Origin: Vibrio splendidus
GTDB lineage: Bacteria > Pseudomonadota > Gammaproteobacteria > Enterobacterales > Vibrionaceae
DNA: 64,000 bases
Reading direction: 5' to 3'
Assembly (NCBI RefSeq): GCF_003345295.1
Contig: NZ_CP031055.1
Location: 2,356,001 to 2,420,000, forward strand
Part shown: one piece after another, positions 61,269 to 64,000 of the stretch
Layout: each line of letters begins with the position of its first letter
How positions within the stretch are numbered: position 1 is the stretch's first letter
Translations under genes and position numbers: made by a program
Notes under the pieces: model-generated
Seen by the model: the letters and a program-made list of their open reading frames with translations, nothing else
What the model was told of the DNA's origin: nothing
Databases searched by the model: none

Positions 61269-64000
61269 TTACGTAAAAGTTTGTTGTTGGAACAACTGTT
61301 CTACAATTTCATTGGATGTTGTCATAGCGCTCATATCGAAGCCTGATAAATCCAAGTTGGTCATCTCAACTGCAACAGATTGGCCAGATTCCGATTCGAT
61401 CGCTAACTCAATACTACTATCCGCAGTTAATGAAGCTGTAACATGCTCTAGTAGCACTTCCATATTAGCAACATCATCTCCAGTCAGGTCAAGAAGGTCT
61501 GTGAGGTCAATATTGTCATCACCAAAAGTGAAATCAGTAATAGTATCGCGTGACAAACCATCCACTGAGTCTTGTTCAAAAACAAAAGTGTCTTTGCCCT
61601 CTCCCCCCGTCAAAATGTCATTACCTAAGCCACCAATGAGTACATCATCACCTTCACCGCCAAGTAAAAAGTCATCCCCTTGATTACCATGTAAGGTATC
61701 ACTGCCTTGCTGGCCGAGTAGTATATCAATACTTTCAGAACCAAGAATCGTATTACCCAACTCATCGCCAGAAAGTGTCACACTCTCTTGAATGACAGGG
61801 ACTGCTCCTTTTTCGGTTAGAATTAAACTAAATACATTGTCACTGTTTTGCCCTTTACCGTCCGTAACCTCAAAAGCAAAATTCATATTTATTTGCTGAC
61901 CATTCGACAAGTTAAAGTTCTCGTCTTGGGTAAAGTTATAACTTCCATTTGAGTATACTTCCAAGACACCAAACTCTGTTGTCACACTCAGAAGACCATT
62001 TTCACTAACAATAGAAGAAGTCACATTGGGCGGTGTATCAAAGCCCATAAACTCGGTATTCATCAATCTAAAGTCATTAGTTTGAGTAGACACCTGTAGC
62101 GTATCACCATCAGGATCGAAGCTACCCGACAATAACTCACCGGCAATAGGCTCCGGCGTATAATGTTTAAGCAGTTGTCCTAAACTTTCTCCAGAGTCTA
62201 CATATACGACAGTATCAGTAATGCCATTCATTGCATCCGCAACATTTTCGTCACCACGCGTCGCAATACCAATACCATAAACAGAAGCTTGGTTATCTTG
62301 AACATATTGCTCCCAGCGGTCACTTAGATCATCAGCAACCACAGCCCCGTCTCTAGGGTTCGGAGCGCCATCTGACATGAAGAAGATAGAATCATGACTC
62401 TCGATTGGCTGCTCTTTAAGTAAAAGATCCCAATCCAGTTCACCTTGAGCGTTTAGGCCATCCTGCCACGGGAAACGATTAGAACTATCACTTGGTGCCA
62501 TGACAGCTTCCAAGGCATCATTGTAATCGGTGTTCATTCCTCTATTGTCGATCCAGCACCACTCATTCACATACTTATTGACATCCGTCAGGTAAGCCAT
62601 GTCCGTGAGCTCACGTCCATTCAGTTCTGGCGGACGTGTCATCTCAAGAATGTCACCAAGTTCAAACCAACTTTGCTCTTCAGTTTCACCTGCAAATTTA
62701 ACCAAGCGAATGTAGCTATTTGAAGATCCACCTTGTTGTATTAGATCTTCAACCATTTCATGTAGAGCTTCTGCTGCCTTATACGCTCTTGACTCTGTAC
62801 GTGAAGCAAGAACTTCATCCGGTAAGTCATTATCTCTATACGTATTCGTCCCATCAAAAGTCCGAGTCATACTGCTAGAAACATCGAACACAACTGTGAT
62901 CTTATTGATAGGTTGCTCTTCTACTTCAGCAAAACCAACTACTGCTGTGTTCTCCGGCGCCCTATTTTCAACGACATTCAGAGTAACTGTAGTTTGATCT
63001 AAGTCGCTGCCATCACTTGCTTCTACGATCAATTCATGAGCTGAAGAAAGATCAAAATCTAAAGCGTCTGAATCTTTTAACCAAATCTCTCCCGTATTAC
63101 TGTCTATGCGGAATTTGTCACTATCATCCCCTTTAAGGGTATAAGTGATCGTATCGTTGTCAGGGTCAAATGCTGCAACTTTACCAACCAAAATTCCGCT
63201 CTCATGCTCAGCAACGTCAAAACTAATGGTGTCGGTGGTTGCTAAACCGTGTCCATCAGAGCCTCGAATTTGATCTTCATCGTTTGGAGAAATAAATTCT
63301 GGGGCACCGTCTTTGATATTTATTGTAATATCGTTAGTTGCAATATCACCATCAGCATCAATGACTTTGAATGCAAAGCTTTCACTTTGATCACCATCGA
63401 CATTATTCGCTTTATAGTCATACCAACCATTTTCAAAATTAATCGTTAACTGGCCAAAGTTCGTTTCTACTTCAAGCAGAGAATGTTCTGAAACTTGAGA
63501 AGATATCCCATTAACATCCGTTTTCGATACTGTGCCTGTTTGTTTATCAAACTGGTAGTTTTCACCTTTGATTTCAAGAGAATTAACCCATTGAATTTCA
63601 CCGCCAACTTGAGAAAAAACATCACTTTGAACTTCACCAGGGACGGTAGTCACTAAAACATTCTCTACATTTGACTCATCAACAACCAATGCCGAACCAG
63701 AACTAGTCGCCACTGGTTTGAGATAATTCAAAGAAGCACTATCGCCAATACCAAGCGCCCAAATATTATTAAAGGTATGGCCATTGGCAGACACTCCATT
63801 TTCCATCGCTAATTCGAGAATCAACTTTTCTTCGGCATCTGTCGGAGCCACTCGGCCTGATAACAAGTCATCATAATGTGATTGGTTGCTAAAATGCGCC
63901 GGGTCTAAGTCATCCATTAAGCTTGTTCGAGCTTGAGAGGAATAGAAATCTTGACGAGTCCAGCCACTGAAATCTGAAGGCTGTCCATCAGAGATAAAGT
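61269..64000 (-). CDS. RTX / von Willebrand A repeat secreted protein (C-terminal part, runs off the edge)
   Basis: The frame is open to the right edge, so the start is outside the window; more than 900 residues are visible. N-terminally, FISDGQPSDF and NNIWALGIGDSASLNYL are the end of a first vWA domain. A cadherin/VCBS-like stretch follows (AAFDPDNDTITYTLKGDDSDKF), then a complete second vWA domain with MIDAS-type DVSSSM and FMSDGAPNP. After another VCBS-like part come four RTX nonapeptide repeats (GGEGDDVLIGGLGNDILTGG) and a C-terminal type I secretion tail (about 90 residues, TDLLDLTGDDVANMEVLLEHV...). This is the layout of giant T1SS adhesins (LapA/BapA class). No secretion genes are in the window. 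Confidence 0.85.
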   Translation of the reverse strand, partial: FISDGQPSDFSGWTRQDFYSSQARTSLMDDLDPAHFSNQSHYDDLLSGRVAPTDAEEKLILELAMENGVSANGHTFNNIWALGIGDSASLNYLKPVATSSGSALVVDESNVENVLVTTVPGEVQSDVFSQVGGEIQWVNSLEIKGENYQFDKQTGTVSKTDVNGISSQVSEHSLLEVETNFGQLTINFENGWYDYKANNVDGDQSESFAFKVIDADGDIATNDITINIKDGAPEFISPNDEDQIRGSDGHGLATTDTISFDVAEHESGILVGKVAAFDPDNDTITYTLKGDDSDKFRIDSNTGEIWLKDSDALDFDLSSAHELIVEASDGSDLDQTTVTLNVVENRAPENTAVVGFAEVEEQPINKITVVFDVSSSMTRTFDGTNTYRDNDLPDEVLASRTESRAYKAAEALHEMVEDLIQQGGSSNSYIRLVKFAGETEEQSWFELGDILEMTRPPELNGRELTDMAYLTDVNKYVNEWCWIDNRGMNTDYNDALEAVMAPSDSSNRFPWQDGLNAQGELDWDLLLKEQPIESHDSIFFMSDGAPNPRDGAVVADDLSDRWEQYVQDNQASVYGIGIATRGDENVADAMNGITDTVVYVDSGESLGQLLKHYTPEPIAGELLSGSFDPDGDTLQVSTQTNDFRLMNTEFMGFDTPPNVTSSIVSENGLLSVTTEFGVLEVYSNGSYNFTQDENFNLSNGQQINMNFAFEVTDGKGQNSDNVFSLILTEKGAVPVIQESVTLSGDELGNTILGSESIDILLGQQGSDTLHGNQGDDFLLGGEGDDVLIGGLGNDILTGGEGKDTFVFEQDSVDGLSRDTITDFTFGDDNIDLTDLLDLTGDDVANMEVLLEHVTASLTADSSIELAIESESGQSVAVEMTNLDLSGFDMSAMTTSNEIVEQLFQQQTFT

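Noticed and set aside
1..64000. CRISPR array, insertion sequence, prophage or tRNA-linked island
   Set aside because: No spaced identical repeats of CRISPR type, no transposase, integrase or phage proteins and no tRNA were seen on either strand.

Overview
The window is a stretch of Vibrio chromosome. The evidence is the full rpsB-to-tilS core cluster in gammaproteobacterial order, Vibrio-like proteins throughout (UPF0325, DUF3549, DUF3301, DUF2310, YitT), a CsrB-family sRNA with a VarA/GacA-type upstream site, and moderate GC content. The protein sequences look closest to the Splendidus side of the genus, but species cannot be fixed from this window. I see no tRNA, rRNA, CRISPR array, insertion sequence or prophage; nearly everything is vertically inherited core genome.

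Layout. 1-6.3 kb: rnhA, a SAM methyltransferase, gloB, mltD and a Yip1-family membrane gene, an EEP-family nuclease/phosphatase, glnB and a cytochrome c. 6.3-27.4 kb, all on the minus strand: tilS, accA, dnaE, rnhB, lpxB, lpxA, fabZ, lpxD, skp, bamA, rseP, dxr, cdsA, uppS, frr, pyrH, tsf and rpsB (transcribed from rpsB toward tilS). This block joins translation factors, isoprenoid and phospholipid precursors, lipid A synthesis and outer-membrane assembly. Hairpins with U-tracts subdivide it. 27.8-34.8 kb: map, glnD, yaeH, truC-yqcC, DUF3549 and DUF3301 genes. 35.4-36.4 kb: a CsrB-like sRNA, its VarA-type site and a small KfrA-like protein. 36.4-46.5 kb: yaiI, a MipA/OmpV protein, an AbgT transporter, the zinc-independent ribosomal proteins L31/L36 (rpmE2-rpmJ2) behind Zur-like and Fur-like sites, trmO, proS, a DUF533/TerB gene, yaeP, a DUF4250 gene, a lipoprotein and glyA. 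46.8-50.1 kb: YitT, a ToxR-like membrane regulator and a lipoprotein. 50.2-55 kb: treC, treB, treR and a MliC-type lipoprotein. 55-60 kb: gmhB, metNIQ behind met boxes, and a LamB-type porin whose promoter carries the same operator as treB. 60.3-64 kb: a DUF2310 protein and the C-terminal part of a large RTX/vWA secreted protein that runs off the right edge.

Working together: glnB and glnD are the two halves of nitrogen sensing and both lie here. treR, treB, treC and the distant LamB-type porin look like one trehalose regulon. The Lpx, Bam, Skp and RseP genes form the envelope block.

No clearly new defence or biosynthetic system is present. The most unusual signals are non-coding: short degenerate tandem repeats (16-19 bp units) in at least four intergenic gaps, a large imperfect hairpin behind glyA, the paired Zur/Fur-type sites, and the shared operators of treB and the porin gene.
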